Of a DNA stretch of 64,000 bases, positions 46,085 through 56,807 are shown piece after piece. The translations under genes were made by a program, and so were the position numbers. The notes under the pieces were generated by a model. The model ran no database searches and was not told the DNA's origin. It worked only from the letters and a program-made list of their open reading frames with translations. The DNA lies in contig KN817521.1 in NCBI GenBank assembly GCA_000827495.1, forward strand, positions 682,001-746,000. The letters run 5' to 3'. The first letter of the stretch is position 1, and every line of letters begins with the position of its first letter. The DNA comes from Hypholoma sublateritium FD-334 SS-4 (Eukaryota > Basidiomycota > Agaricomycetes > Agaricales > Strophariaceae).

Positions 46085-48604
46085 CTAGTTCAGCGACGAG
46101 GACGACGCCGTGCGGTTCAGCTTCGTCGCGCCAAGGTTCTCGTACGCCACGCCAATCACGCGCTCGCGCCCGCCCCCGAGCGCCGTGTCCGACCCCGCGC
46201 CCTCCCATGCCATCCCGCCCGCGCGCACGACGTTCCGCAGCGCCTTCAAGCGCATATGCACCGGATTCCCGACGCTGCGAATGCGCCACGTCACCGCGCC
46301 CGACACATGCGGCGGCGACGGCGCGCTCGACGGGTACACCGTGTGCAGCTCCGACAGCGCGTGGAAGCGGAACGGGCTGCGACTCGGCGACAGCACGCGC
46401 TTGAACACGAGCGCGTATGGCAGCGGGTCGGGCAGCACCGTGCGCGGGACCTCGCTCGCGCGCATCGGTGCGGTGAGCGGGATGTACCGCCCCGCGGTCC
46501 CGTTCGCGACGTCGCTCGCGAGCGCCGTAGCGGCGGCGGCGGCTGCTCCGGGTGCGGCGGGCGCGCCCGCGGCTGTGCCCGGCGTGGGGTCGCGGAAACG
46601 GGCGACGTCGCGCGCGGCGGCGCGGTACCCAGCCGGCCTAAGTTTAGGCCTGCTGACACGCTGTCCCCTCGGCGCGAGCGTGCCGTCCTCGGTGGTGGCG
46701 GTGGGGGGTGTGCGGGTCCTGTGGCTCGCGCGCGACGCCGGGCGGCTGATGGGCGACTGCGCGCGCTCGTCAAGGCCGAAGAGCGCTGCGCTCGCGTACA
46801 CGGTCTGCAGGCCCTTGGCAAGCTCAACAAACTTGGACATGCGACGGACGAGGACGCCTGCCCCCTCTCGCGCCGCGCGGGCCGTGCTGTTGCTTCGCTG
46901 CCTACCAAGATGGGAGAAAGGTTCCAATCTCGTGGGCGGCAGGGCCTCAATATAGAGCGGGCTATCCGATAAGGCAACGGCCATAAGCCGGGTACGCTGA
47001 TGACAGGAGTGAAGCAGGGTAGGAAGTACGGCATCTGATAGAGTGGATTTGGCCATGATGAACCACGGAGCCTTGGACGAGGAGATGGGGGACGAGGCCG
47101 GGGTAGTGAGATCGGTAGTGGATGAAGACGCCGAGGAATTCGTCCCACGGAAGGAGAGCCATGAGGACGTTCTGCGCATCGGGGGCGGCGAAGCTGCGGA
47201 CAGGGACGATTGGGGGGAGCTCGCCGCCGAGCAGGCCAGACAAGGGGCAAAAATACGGCGCCCGTTCTCAGGCTGCTTGCCCTTGAGTTTCCGGCGCTCG
47301 TCCTCGCTGTATTCGATATCGACGAGCAACGCCTGGAGGAGCCGGGCTTCCCTGCGCCGTCTCACTTGACTTGGCGTTCTGGATTTCGATTTTGGAAGCG
47401 CAGGGCTGTCGCTTCTTCGCGGCCGATCAGCGTGTGAGGTAGGGAAAAGGGGCCCCTGCATGCTTTTCAGAACTTCTGTGAAGGGGACGGCGCAGGCGTC
47501 GTCAAACACAGGAGTTTGTTGGGGCTGCGGCGCGCATGTGGGCGCAGCAGGCATCGGTTTACCCGACCGGGCAGGGTAGCCAGGGAAGTCGTACACAAAG
47601 TGCTTAGGCTGCGTGTTGGTCGGCGGCGCTTGGAGAAAGCGGTAGCTCACGATTTTGCGGCTACGGGACCGCTGTGCGGCGCGGTGCATATCGGCGACGA
47701 CGGCCCGCTCGTGTGCGATCCGACGGTGCTCCTCCTCGGCGGCACGGCGCTGCTCGCGCTCCACTGCGCGGCGGCGTGCGTCCTCCTCTTGCTGCTGCTC
47801 CTTGAGGCGGCGGCGGTCGCTCGCGAGACGCTGCTCGCGCAGGCGGCGCTTGCCGTCGTCGAACTTGCGCTCGCAGTCCTTGAGACGGAGGACGCGGCGG
47901 CGCTGCTCGATGAGGGCCATCTCGCGGGCCTGCATCTCCTGCATGGCCTTTTCGTCGTACTCGTCCATGAGGGCGCCGTTGGGGACGAAGCAAAAGTCGA
48001 AGTCCTCGTCCTGGACGGCGGCTATGCGGGGATCGTCGTCCGAGGTGACCTCGATGCCCTTGAGGCGCAGGAGGAGGATCTTTGCGAGGTGGATGTCGTC
48101 GAGGGCGTAGGCGACGTGGACCTGGTCCTCGAGCGAGCGCGGGGGCGACGGCGGCGAGTCGTAGTAGTCGGGGGACATGGAGGCGGAGCTCGGGGGCGAG
48201 GGCGAGGCGGAGCGCATGAAGGGCGGGGGGACGGCGGCCTTGAGGGGGACGGGGGCGGCGATGCTGAGCATCGTGGAGGACGAGCTCGGGGTGGAGAGGG
48301 CGCTGTGGATGGAGGAAAAGGACGAGCGCTGGGAGCGGTAACTAAGCGGGGCCGGGGACGCGCGGGAACTGCCGGCCGCGGGCATCGTCGGGGTCGGCCG
48401 AGCGGGCGGCTCGTCGTCGTCGTCGGCAGCGGGGAGGACGAAAAACTTGTGCTGGACGGCGTGGACGGCGACGGCGGACCTGCGCTCGTCGTCGGCCTGG
48501 CGTTCGCGTGCGGAGGCGGGGACTTGGCGCGAGCGGCCGCGACGAGCGAGGGCGTCCTGTTTCGGGGCAGACATTGGGACGGGAGGAAGGGAGGGGCGCT
48601 GCAT
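46085..48604 (-). CDS. Unknown coiled-coil protein, intronless
   Basis: One uninterrupted exon encodes 839 residues. The N-terminal 150 or so are Ser/Pro-rich with basic words (RRGRSRQV). A conserved-looking segment follows (QVHVAYALDDIHLAKILLLRLKG), then DDDPRIAAVQDEDFDFCFVP. Residues of about 210-310 are a long Arg/Glu/Gln coiled coil (RREREQRRAAEEEHRRI-type). The middle is Ser-rich, and the segment WFIMAKSTLSDAVLPTLLHS followed by RRMSKFVELAKGLQ looks folded. The C-terminus ends in a globular-looking part (YALVFKRVLSPSRSPFRFHAL, then RERVIGVAYENLG). I do not recognise the family. An absence of introns is unusual here, where most genes have several. An alternative start is the ATG 10 codons in. 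Confidence 0.7.
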   Translation of the reverse strand: MQRPSLPPVPMSAPKQDALARRGRSRQVPASARERQADDERRSAVAVHAVQHKFFVLPAADDDDEPPARPTPTMPAAGSSRASPAPLSYRSQRSSFSSIHSALSTPSSSSTMLSIAAPVPLKAAVPPPFMRSASPSPPSSASMSPDYYDSPPSPPRSLEDQVHVAYALDDIHLAKILLLRLKGIEVTSDDDPRIAAVQDEDFDFCFVPNGALMDEYDEKAMQEMQAREMALIEQRRRVLRLKDCERKFDDGKRRLREQRLASDRRRLKEQQQEEDARRRAVEREQRRAAEEEHRRIAHERAVVADMHRAAQRSRSRKIVSYRFLQAPPTNTQPKHFVYDFPGYPARSGKPMPAAPTCAPQPQQTPVFDDACAVPFTEVLKSMQGPLFPTSHADRPRRSDSPALPKSKSRTPSQVRRRREARLLQALLVDIEYSEDERRKLKGKQPENGRRIFAPCLACSAASSPQSSLSAASPPPMRRTSSWLSFRGTNSSASSSTTDLTTPASSPISSSKAPWFIMAKSTLSDAVLPTLLHSCHQRTRLMAVALSDSPLYIEALPPTRLEPFSHLGRQRSNSTARAAREGAGVLVRRMSKFVELAKGLQTVYASAALFGLDERAQSPISRPASRASHRTRTPPTATTEDGTLAPRGQRVSRPKLRPAGYRAAARDVARFRDPTPGTAAGAPAAPGAAAAAATALASDVANGTAGRYIPLTAPMRASEVPRTVLPDPLPYALVFKRVLSPSRSPFRFHALSELHTVYPSSAPSPPHVSGAVTWRIRSVGNPVHMRLKALRNVVRAGGMAWEGAGSDTALGGGRERVIGVAYENLGATKLNRTASSSSLN

Positions 48605-51197
48605 ATAAGTCCGTGCCCAGCTGGCACACAGGGCCCGAGATCCTGCATCGGCTTCTCCCGCCTCTTATCCTCCAATCACCCGCGTCCAATTCCCCCCGCC
48701 CGCCCGCCGCCCGTCCCGACTAATCCCCGGCCCGCCGGCCGCCGCCCGGCCGTGTGCGCGCCCCCGTCGCGCGCTACCCGGCGCACCAGATAGCAAAAAA
48801 AGGCAGGGCGCGTCCCGGGATCCCTGGCGACGCGCCGCAGACGTTCCAAGGGGAAACCGCGTCCCCCCGAAATAGCTCTTCATATCGCAGTGATAACAAC
48901 GCCAGGCGTTAATGCGTCGCGCGACCACCCTTTATCGCTGCAGCGTGCTCTATGCGGATACCCTCTTGCTGCCAATCTCGCCCCCATCTCTGTTCGCCAC
49001 CCAATCTTTGTTCCCTGATCCTCGATGTGGCATCCCCTGCGACGGATGGGTCGCCCAGGGCTGCGGCCGAGTGCACCGTGGAACCAGCCTATTCTTGCGA
49101 GCATGGCGTCATCAAATCTCGGCCCCAACANGCTTGNCGCNGATCAACATCGACTACTGCTGTCGGAAAAGAAGGCGGGCGTGATACTCGCCACGCCGCT
49201 ATTTATGCCTCCGTTTATCTCACAAGCTATATTTGGCCACGCTGACCGCGCGTCTNAATAATCGACAGTCATGAACGCTGCCAAATGAGCGTGGCCCCAA
49301 ATGAAAAGAAAAGGCCCGGAATTAATGGCGTCACTTCTGNNTGATAAATGGGGGACTAGACCGTCTCTGCATGAGATTTGGGGCTGCAAAATGGCGATAA
49401 TATTGACAACGATATGTTGCATGGGGAACGGACTCACAGAGCGTCAAAGTTACAAACAACGAGGCAAAGCGTTGTCAATCACAATGCAAATATCCAAGTT
49501 GGTCTCGTTGAGAGCACGGAGCGCCTATGCCGACAGGTCGAATAATAGTGAGTAATAGATTCGAGACGTCGACGCCACTGAAAACATACTTGACCCTTGA
49601 TGACGTCCTCCATGTAGAAGCAGCCCCTAGTAGACGATGCACATGCATGCCAATCATTAGTCTCCCTTGGGCACAATTCGATGCGCTGCGTGTTGATGAA
49701 CGCCTCGATCAACAGTTGGTGATAAAGTCGATCAGCGTAGCTAACTATACGCTCTATCACCATATGCTCTATCGCCCTTCGCCCAGTAAAGCCTATGTTT
49801 TTGCAGGAGTCAAACATTTCTCGTTCGATAGGAATCGTTCTCTTCGCCAGCGCGCCAGAGCCACCTCACCTCCCACCCGCCGCNCGGCNCCGGCCCGCCA
49901 GCNCCNCCGCNCGCCGCCCGCTGCCGTCACCCGCGCGCATCGCGCCCCGCTCCCGCCAGCCGCGAGCCTGTCTGACGTACCGTGGGTGCGCACCCCACCC
50001 GCTATAAATGGCCGCGCCGCGAGCACGACNGGNACTATGGCGCTATGTAGTTGCCACTGTTTGCGCCGGCCCCCCGTTTCCTCTATGTACATACCAAGTA
50101 CATACGCAGATCCTCAGGTTGCGAAGCCCATGCTACACTTATAGAGCACAGCACGGGCGCCGGCCGCTGGCACATCTCGTCCCCGGCGCGCCCGCCCNGG
50201 CAGCGCGCNGCGCTTCCTGGTGTGCACCGGCGTCCCGAGAAGATGCGCTCGCGTCTCCGTACCCCCATGCGAACCGATACACAGACGCACCATCCGCGCT
50301 TCGCACCAATTCACNCACCGCGCGTATCCACATCCACCCAGGGCCGCCGATCGACGCTACTTGTCTATTTTCGCGGGGGTGTGATCAATCGCTCCGCCAG
50401 GATCGCCTCGCGGGGAAGCGCCCGCCCACGCCACACACNCTCTGTGCGCGCCCGCCAATCGCCGCCGCGCGATAAGTAGCGGCACGCGCACCGCTGCACC
50501 ACCACGGGCTTCGCGCTCCAAGGCAGCTGAATCCTCGGANCGAAGCGCGCCACCCGCTGCTGCCACACCGCACCCGCGCTAGCCCCGGCGAATTGCGGTG
50601 CTGCTGCACTGGCAGCTGCTGCCCACGCTGCNTCGAAGCGCGCCTGAAATAAGCTGCCAGCCGTATCGCGCGGCCAGGACGCATTTGTTATGTGTTTGGC
50701 GCACACCGCGAGAGGCGACTAACTTTAGTCGGGCCATTGGGCCTAGTTGGCGTGGGCTACATATGCTATCACGGTGCACCGACATCTAATGATCGCACAC
50801 GGAGATCAGCCAGATGTGTTGTGGCAGTTGCGTCNATGACTGTGCGCCGCTTCTCGTTATCTGGTATCGGATTGTTATGGGCGGTGGATAAGGGNATGAT
50901 GAAGTGTGAATTCGTAGTGTCCACCTTCACGGCAGCAGATGTCGAAAGTGAAACTCTGATAATGAGATACGCAGAGAGATTAAGATGTACAAGATGCGCG
51001 CGCTGTCTGCACCCTAGATATGAAGAGGTACGTACACACGTAAATATAAGTATAGGTCCGGTCCCCGAAATACGGGAAAGAAATGGCAATAATATAGGCT
51101 GGCCCCCGCGGAATCCGACAATCTGCGCCGAACAATGTTCAAAACCATTTTTACGAGCGGTAAAAATATTTTTGCACACACTCACAAACTGCCATGT
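48605..51197. other. Gene-poor region with scattered ambiguous bases
   Basis: About 2.6 kb contains many N positions (49131-50895). They fall mostly as single bases within otherwise readable sequence, at 49884-49911, 50030-50033 and 50198-50209 among others. Frames are short, and the longest N-free ones (for example minus 49479-49817) show no family motif. The isolated Ns suggest unresolved allelic differences or poor-coverage GC-rich DNA rather than a physical gap. No gene is supported. Confidence 0.5.
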
Positions 51198-52535
51198 CTA
51201 CCAGTGGAAGAACGACTTGGCTTTGGCCGCTTTCTTTTTGTCGCTGTCCGGAGGTTTCGGGGCTTCGACGGGAGGCTCCTCGGAAGGCACCGCTGCCCCC
51301 GTCGCCTCCGTCGTAAGTGGCGGTCGCGGGCCGTAAATATCACCCGCGTCCCACGACATGGGCAACAACGCGACGGGAAGCAGCCAAGTCGCAGTAAGCA
51401 CGACACCGTTCCCTAGACGCGTCAGATAAATGAAATCGTCAGTACACTAATAAATCATGACGCGCTGGCGCGCCCACGCACCTTTGTCGCACGCGCGCAC
51501 GCGGTCCCAGCTCCACGCGATGAATACGCCGACATACCCCACAAGCGGGCCCAGCTGCTTCAGCATCTTCACCGCGGGACGGAACTGCGGAGGCACGAGC
51601 ATAATCGGGATCTTATCGAGCACCCACCGCAGCGCGGCGGTGACCATCGCCGCGCGCGCCGTCGCCTGCAGCGANGTCCCGTCGAGCTTCGCCATCACCG
51701 GCGGCGGGAGGTACAGCCGGTACCCCCACCACGTCGTCAGCACAGACAGCTCCGTCGTCGACGGCACCCAGACGTGCTTTGCCACGCGCGGCGGCGCGGC
51801 GCCCTCGCTCGACCTCCGCGGCGCCGGCGCGTCGGGGTCCGCGTACTCGAGCACCGTCTCCGAGTCCGCGAGCGCGAGCTGCGAGTCCGTGCGCGGCTCG
51901 AGCGGCGCGTACACCATCACGCCGCCCTCCTCCTCCTCGACGGCGCTCGCGCGCGGGCGCCCTGTGCCCCCGCGCCGCAGGCTCGCGAGGATGTTCCACA
52001 CCCCCGGGCGCGCAGGNGNCGAATNAGGCCCCGCGNGGGCGCCGGCCGGCGTCCCGTTCATCAGGCTCTCCGAAGAGAGCATGCGCATCAGTCCCGGGTC
52101 CAAGCCCGGAGGGACAGGCGAGCCCTGCCGCCCATCGTCCGGCGCGTCTGCATCCGCATCTGCGGCGCCGGCGCTGGCGGCNGCCTCGTGCTGGCTCGAT
52201 GTACCCGGTAGGGAGATAGGCAGCGACTCGATGAGCGCCCGGAGCTTCTTCGCGAACGGGACCGCCTCCGGGGTCTCCACTTTACTGTAGTTGGACTCGA
52301 GCAGCGCAGGCGCGCGGGGCGCGGTCTTGCCGAGGAGCTCGTCGCTGAGATCCCAGGACGGTGGGGGAAAGACGATCGGTAGCGGGGCGTCGCGCGAGCT
52401 AACAAACGAGCCCCCGAACGACTTGAGGCGCGCGAGCGCGGTCAGCTTCGCGCGCGGTAGGTGCGACTGTGAGCCCGATTCAGAGGCCGTAAGATTGTCC
52501 GTGGCCGCGGTGACGGCGCTGGGGTCGGATGTCAT
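51198..52535 (-). CDS. Unknown protein with C-terminal membrane hairpin
   Basis: Two exons (52535-51482 and 51412-51198) join in phase to give 422 residues. A disordered N-terminus is followed by a conserved-looking stretch (LPIVFPPPSWDLSDELLGK, then VPFAKKLRALIESLPISLPG). A central acidic part has VEEEEGGVMVYAPLEPRTDS. The segment WVPSTTELSVLTTWWGYRLY precedes two hydrophobic helices (LGPLVGYVGVFIAWSWDRV and VVLTATWLLPVALLPMSW) separated by a short charged turn (RACDKGNG) that the intron splits. The tail is Pro/Lys-rich. I do not know the function; an organelle-membrane anchor is a guess. Six ambiguous bases (51675, 52018, 52020, 52025, 52036, 52182) leave five residues undefined but do not break the frame. 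Confidence 0.7.
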
Positions 52536-52683
52536 GGGCGAAAATTATGCAAGTAAGAGTGTCGCTACGTCCTGTAGATTAGTTTGTAGTAGGTGAAGGC
52601 AGAAGGAGAGGATGTCAGGGGACCGTCGCCCCGCAGTGCGTAGAACTGTGCGCGATCTGAGGTCATAGATCTTCGATCAACAA

Positions 52684-52709
52684 TAAGATAAGATAAGATA
52701 AGATAAGAT
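52684..52709. repeat. Pentanucleotide microsatellite
   Basis: About five direct copies of AAGAT lie between the 5' end of the membrane-protein gene and the 3' end of the F-box gene. Confidence 0.9.
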
Positions 52710-52752
52710 ATTAATACACTAACTCTACACTTTCTACACTTGTTCTATACCA

Positions 52753-54808
52753 TTAAATCTCATCTTTCATGGCAACCCAGCCTACGGAATGTCCGCAGTG
52801 GGCTTCATGAGCACCTTCAATCCCAGCGCCTGCAAAACACAGAGTGGGTACCAAAATTTCGCCTGGAGCAGGCATACTAAACGCCTCAGGGTCGGTAAGG
52901 TCAACCTCTGCTAGTCCATACAGCCCTTCCTTCAACGAGTCCCGCTCTACACTACCGTCCGAGTCCTCGTCGTCAGAATCGGTCGGACCTATGACCATGA
53001 TTCTGTATCCATTCGTAGCGCTGGTCCGAAGCCTAGCCCGTGTCACCGCCAACTGCGCGATACCCTCGCTCCACCCTTCGGTGAACTCTGAGCGGATGGC
53101 AGGGTAGCGCTCGGGCTTCACCACCGGCGACAGCGTCACAGAAAGCGACACGAGGCTTGGCAGGGCGGGTAGGACGCGTATCCGCGTCGCGCGCTGTTTG
53201 TCCGCCTTCTTCATTGGAGCGTTCCGTTTCTTTCCAGACCGTTTTCCAGACGTTTTTCCATGCGTCTTTCCAGGTGTCTCCGGTGGAGCAGGCTCCTCCG
53301 GTTTAGCAGACGCCGCCGGCGCAGCAGGCATCGACGCCTTTCCAGACGTTCTTTCATGCTTCTTTCCTTGCGTCTTTCCAGATGTTTCCAGTGGAGCAGG
53401 CTCCGCCAGTTCAGCTGGCGTCGCCGCTGTAGCAGGCGTTCTCGGTGCAGCACGCGTTTCTAGTGTAGCAGGCGTTCTCGATGCAGCAGGCGACGGTGCA
53501 GCAGGCGGCGAGTCGACCGTGCGGAACGAGATCGTCGCCGTCGCCAGGCCCTTGCGCCCCGGGCGCGGTCGTCTTCCAGCTGGCCCCGCACCTTGGTCCA
53601 CCGCGGGTGCGCCGTCGCTCGGTATCGCTTCGGCGACGACAACCCGCGACTCGAGCCACGCCTTGAGCGCCTTCTCCCTGTCTTTCGCGCGGCGGACACC
53701 AATGAGGGCGAGTCGCTTCCCCAGCGCGCCGCCCTCGCCCTCGCGCAGGTCCCCGCGTAGCACGGCGCACCTGTCCAGCACGAGGTGCTTGATGGTCGCG
53801 AAGCGTGCGAGAATGCTGTCGACCTCGGTGTCCAGCACGCTGGACGTCGATAGGTCGAGAAACTCGAGGCGGGGGAGGATGAGGTTGCGATTGGAGTCAA
53901 AGGGAGAGCTGGCCGGCAGCGAGCCGCAGATCGATCTAGCAACGGGTCGCGAGGGGATGCGTATGCGCAGGTTTTCAAGAGTGGAGGCTATCGCAGGCGA
54001 ACTCAAGAGTGGGAAGAGATCCAGCCGGAAAAAGACAATAGGTTGGGCAAAGTCTTGCTTCTGTGCCATCTCCGCGTCAATTGGGTCTTGCACGATAGAG
54101 AGCGTTGATATGACATTGGCTGGCCATTCTGCCAATACTGTCAGCGTAGAATCGAAATAAGCACCCTGACACATCATGTACTTGAGCAAGTGTTTCGAGC
54201 ATGCTCATAAAGAACTCCAGAATACCTTCAAAAACTGGTAATATGTAACTTTTTCAACGCTATGCCGGGTCAGCATCAATATCTCAAGCCCGTTCAACGC
54301 GGCATTGCTTGCGAACTCACTATGGCCGAAATCGAAGAGATAGGTAGCGCAGATGCTCAAGAGGCTGGGCCAGTAGCTCCTCCAGATGCTCCGGGGAAAA
54401 ATTAGTGGGCCCAATCCAGAGAGTCAGCGATTGGAGATTTGGGAGCAGGCGAACCAGATTAAGCAGCACATCAGCATCCACAGTCCACGTCTTGACGGCC
54501 AGCTCTTTTACCCATGCAACAGGTTGCTCAGAGTCTGCAGAGCCGGTACCAACGCTTCCCTCCATGACTTGGCGCCGCGCTTTTCCGCGTGCATTGCGAG
54601 GGCGGATGCGATTGTACAGCTGGATTGTTTGCTCGGGGCGTTCGAGCTGAAGATTGCGAAATAGGTGCTGTAAAGGCACTGCCGCGAATGGAATCGCTCG
54701 AGTAACCGCTAGCATAGTGCCCTGTAGGTCCGAGGGCTCCACGTAACTGAAGATGGCATCGTAAAGTTCAACAGGAAGCTCGTCAAACTTTGATGACATG
54801 AGCGTCAA
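52753..54808 (-). CDS. F-box protein with leucine-rich-repeat-like region
   Basis: Three exons (54808-54321, 54259-54226, 54165-52753) give 644 residues. The F-box is at about 7-45 (FDELPVELYDAIFSYVEPSD), a SKP1-binding module of SCF ubiquitin ligases. Leucine-rich stretches follow (LLNLVRLLPNLQSLTLWIG, LEHLRYLSLRF, then ILPRLEFLDLSTS, FATIKHLVLDRCAVL), so substrate recognition through an LRR-like surface is likely. An insert of about 140 residues is low-complexity (Ala/Pro/Glu/Thr with Lys-rich words such as GKTHGKTSGKRSGKK), encoded by a DNA tandem repeat. After it, VLPALPSLVSLSVTLSP resumes the fold. Many divergent F-box genes of this type occur in agaricomycetes, and the substrate cannot be inferred. 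The second M (position 4) is an equally good start. Confidence 0.8.
53271..53515. repeat. Imperfect minisatellite inside the F-box gene
   Basis: Short GC-rich words such as GGTGTCTCCGGTGGAGCAGG and GTAGCAGGCGTTCTCG recur with small changes. On the minus strand they encode repeated E-E/P-A-P-P-E-T-P-G-K-T and T-P-A-T blocks. All visible repeat units keep the frame. Confidence 0.7.
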
Positions 54809-54974
54809 ACAAGCTCTTAGTAGGAGGTTATGTCAAACGGGTCGGCTTCCGGATGCGGTTTTCAATGCTGATGCGGAGTTCAAGACTTTGTACAGAAAAG
54901 AAAACGCAAATCCATATACAACCGTAAGTACAGTTCCACAATAAATAGCAAAGCATGACAATAAAAAACTAATA

Positions 54975-56258
54975 CTAACGATTTAAATCTAGCCCAGAGG
55001 ACCCTCCTTGTAGCTGCCATTGTGGACGCTCTGAAGTCAACGGGACTGGTGTTGTAGGCTGGTTCCCCCAGACCGAATTGTTCGGTGTTCCACCGACGCT
55101 CACAGACATGCCATTCCGAGTCAAGCCTCCTAAAAAGCCGCCTCGCTGTTGGTTTGCACCAAAGATACCGGTCCTCCTAGTGGCTTGCGGACCGGCACGC
55201 ATTCCGGGTTGCAGGTCCATTACTCTTTGCATAGAGCCACCACCCTGCCCTGTTTCCCAGTATGATCTGGTGTTGTAGGGCTCAGAGGGTCCTCGTCGCG
55301 AATTCGAGAGGGAAGTTGAGCTTCGCCCACTTTCGACAGGGTGGACGTCCATTGAGAGACCGTTTGCCGTCATACCGGCTTCGTCAATACCTAGTATCCT
55401 CCTAAGCTCCTCATTTTCTGCTTCTAGCCGCGAGATTTCGGATTCCCTCTCAATCGCCCAATCCTCTCGCTTGTCTCTGCCCGGGTATGTACCGCCTTTC
55501 TCGTCCAGCGATTCCAGCAATTGTGTTAGTTCTTCCAGGTCGGCCGCGTTGAAACCCAACTGGTCGTAATCAGGATCAATGTTTTGATATGCCATATCTT
55601 CACCCGCCATGGATTTTAGGAGACCGCGCAGATGGTAGCACAATCTTTGAAGTGATTGGGACATGTTCGTATTGGCCGTCAAGTCGGAAGAAAGGTTATG
55701 GGAGTCGCGGGAAAGGAGGAGGCTCTCATAATGTCGTGTGAGGGTTAATTCATGTTGTTGAGCTGCAACCTAGAATATGGTCAATTCGGCCAAAGATATA
55801 GCACGCGATAGTATACGCACAGCATGATTCCGGAATTTAGACATGATCGTATCCATCGTTCCCTCGTATTCTTTGAGAAGCAAACCAAGCTGCTTATTTT
55901 CGTGCAGAAGTGTCTGATTTTCGATGATTATTTGAGCGTTAGATCGTTCCAACTCTGATTCGAAGGTTTCTAGTAGATGGAATTGCATGAGCAACACCAT
56001 GAATCAAGTCTTTCATGTGCACTACCTTTTGAGATATCGGCATTGACGCGACGCAACGCGAAACCTGCGGTCGCTTGAGTAGCTTGCTCCTTCAATTGTA
56101 AATATAAGTAAGGTGGGTAAGCATGGCGGCGATATTCAAAGACGCACCTTCAGTAACCCGGCTTGCGATTTGAGAGCATTTGTGAGCTTCTGATTGTGAG
56201 CCAGCTGCTCGCTCAGTTCGTTCACTATTTGCCAGACAAGTACGAGTTCGTTGTCCAT
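54975..56258 (-). CDS. SIKE/FGFR1OP2-type coiled-coil protein, STRIPAK component
   Basis: Four exons (56258-56148, 56089-56026, 55969-55821, 55769-54975) give 372 residues. The N-terminal 150 residues are coiled coil: [20 protein letters not shown], then [20 protein letters not shown], and [19 protein letters not shown]. The last is the EH/EYxxxMExIMSKxR word of animal SIKE and FGFR1OP2. In fungi this family includes Sordaria SCI1, a subunit of the striatin-phosphatase-kinase (STRIPAK) complex, which controls hyphal fusion and fruiting; this role is inferred from the family. A second helix pair ([16 protein letters not shown] and [19 protein letters not shown]) follows. The C-terminus is disordered and Gly/Asn/Pro-rich. 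Confidence 0.82.
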
Positions 56259-56807
56259 AGCAAGGCGCGTTCAATGGAGAGCCTTTGGTCTGAAGTGTAT
56301 TCCGAAGCGTGAATCAGTGAAGGTGGCACTGGCGCTGGTTCCGCGTTGCAGTCTCCAACTACGAAAGGGTCGATACTGGGCAGCTGAGCATCAATAGATT
56401 ATCGAATAGCCGAGTGGCAATTGAAGCGTGAAGCTTTGTAACTTTGAAGTGGTGGGTGGTCAACTGGCCGCAGTCTGCAGAAGACCCGTGAGAGAACGTG
56501 CCGCTCACGTCCACCGATGATTCAAGTCATTTTACACCTGCTAAAAGTATTTGTCTATTGGATCACATATTATATGCATGTAATTAGCAGAGAATTTCTA
56601 TACACAAGTTATACACAGTTATCCAAGTTAGGCCAGTTTGTAGGCCATACCACAGGGTATAGGTAAATGGATGGTAATCACATATCGCACTGCCTTTCGT
56701 GGCACTCGATGCACGATGTCTTGGTTTTTTGAATCATAAAACTTCACTTGCTAGATCGTCATCGTCAAGAAGACAATCTGCAAAATCCTTTGGCAAAATC
56801 GGTTGAA
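56259..56807. other. Intergenic region
   Basis: About 550 bp holds the promoter of the SIKE-type gene and the 3' end of RNase H1. It is AT-rich near 56540-56640. No gene is visible. Confidence 0.45.

Noticed and set aside
47516..48793. Plus-strand frame of 425 codons opposite the coiled-coil gene
   Set aside because: Its composition is that of an antisense shadow; the minus-strand frame is longer and protein-like.
52684..52709. Telomere-like or CRISPR-like repeat
   Set aside because: It is a simple AAGAT microsatellite without spacers.
56760..56807. Extra terminal exon of RNase H1 with an acidic tail
   Set aside because: An acidic frame exists, but all available donors are in a phase that does not enter it, so the simple ending was kept.
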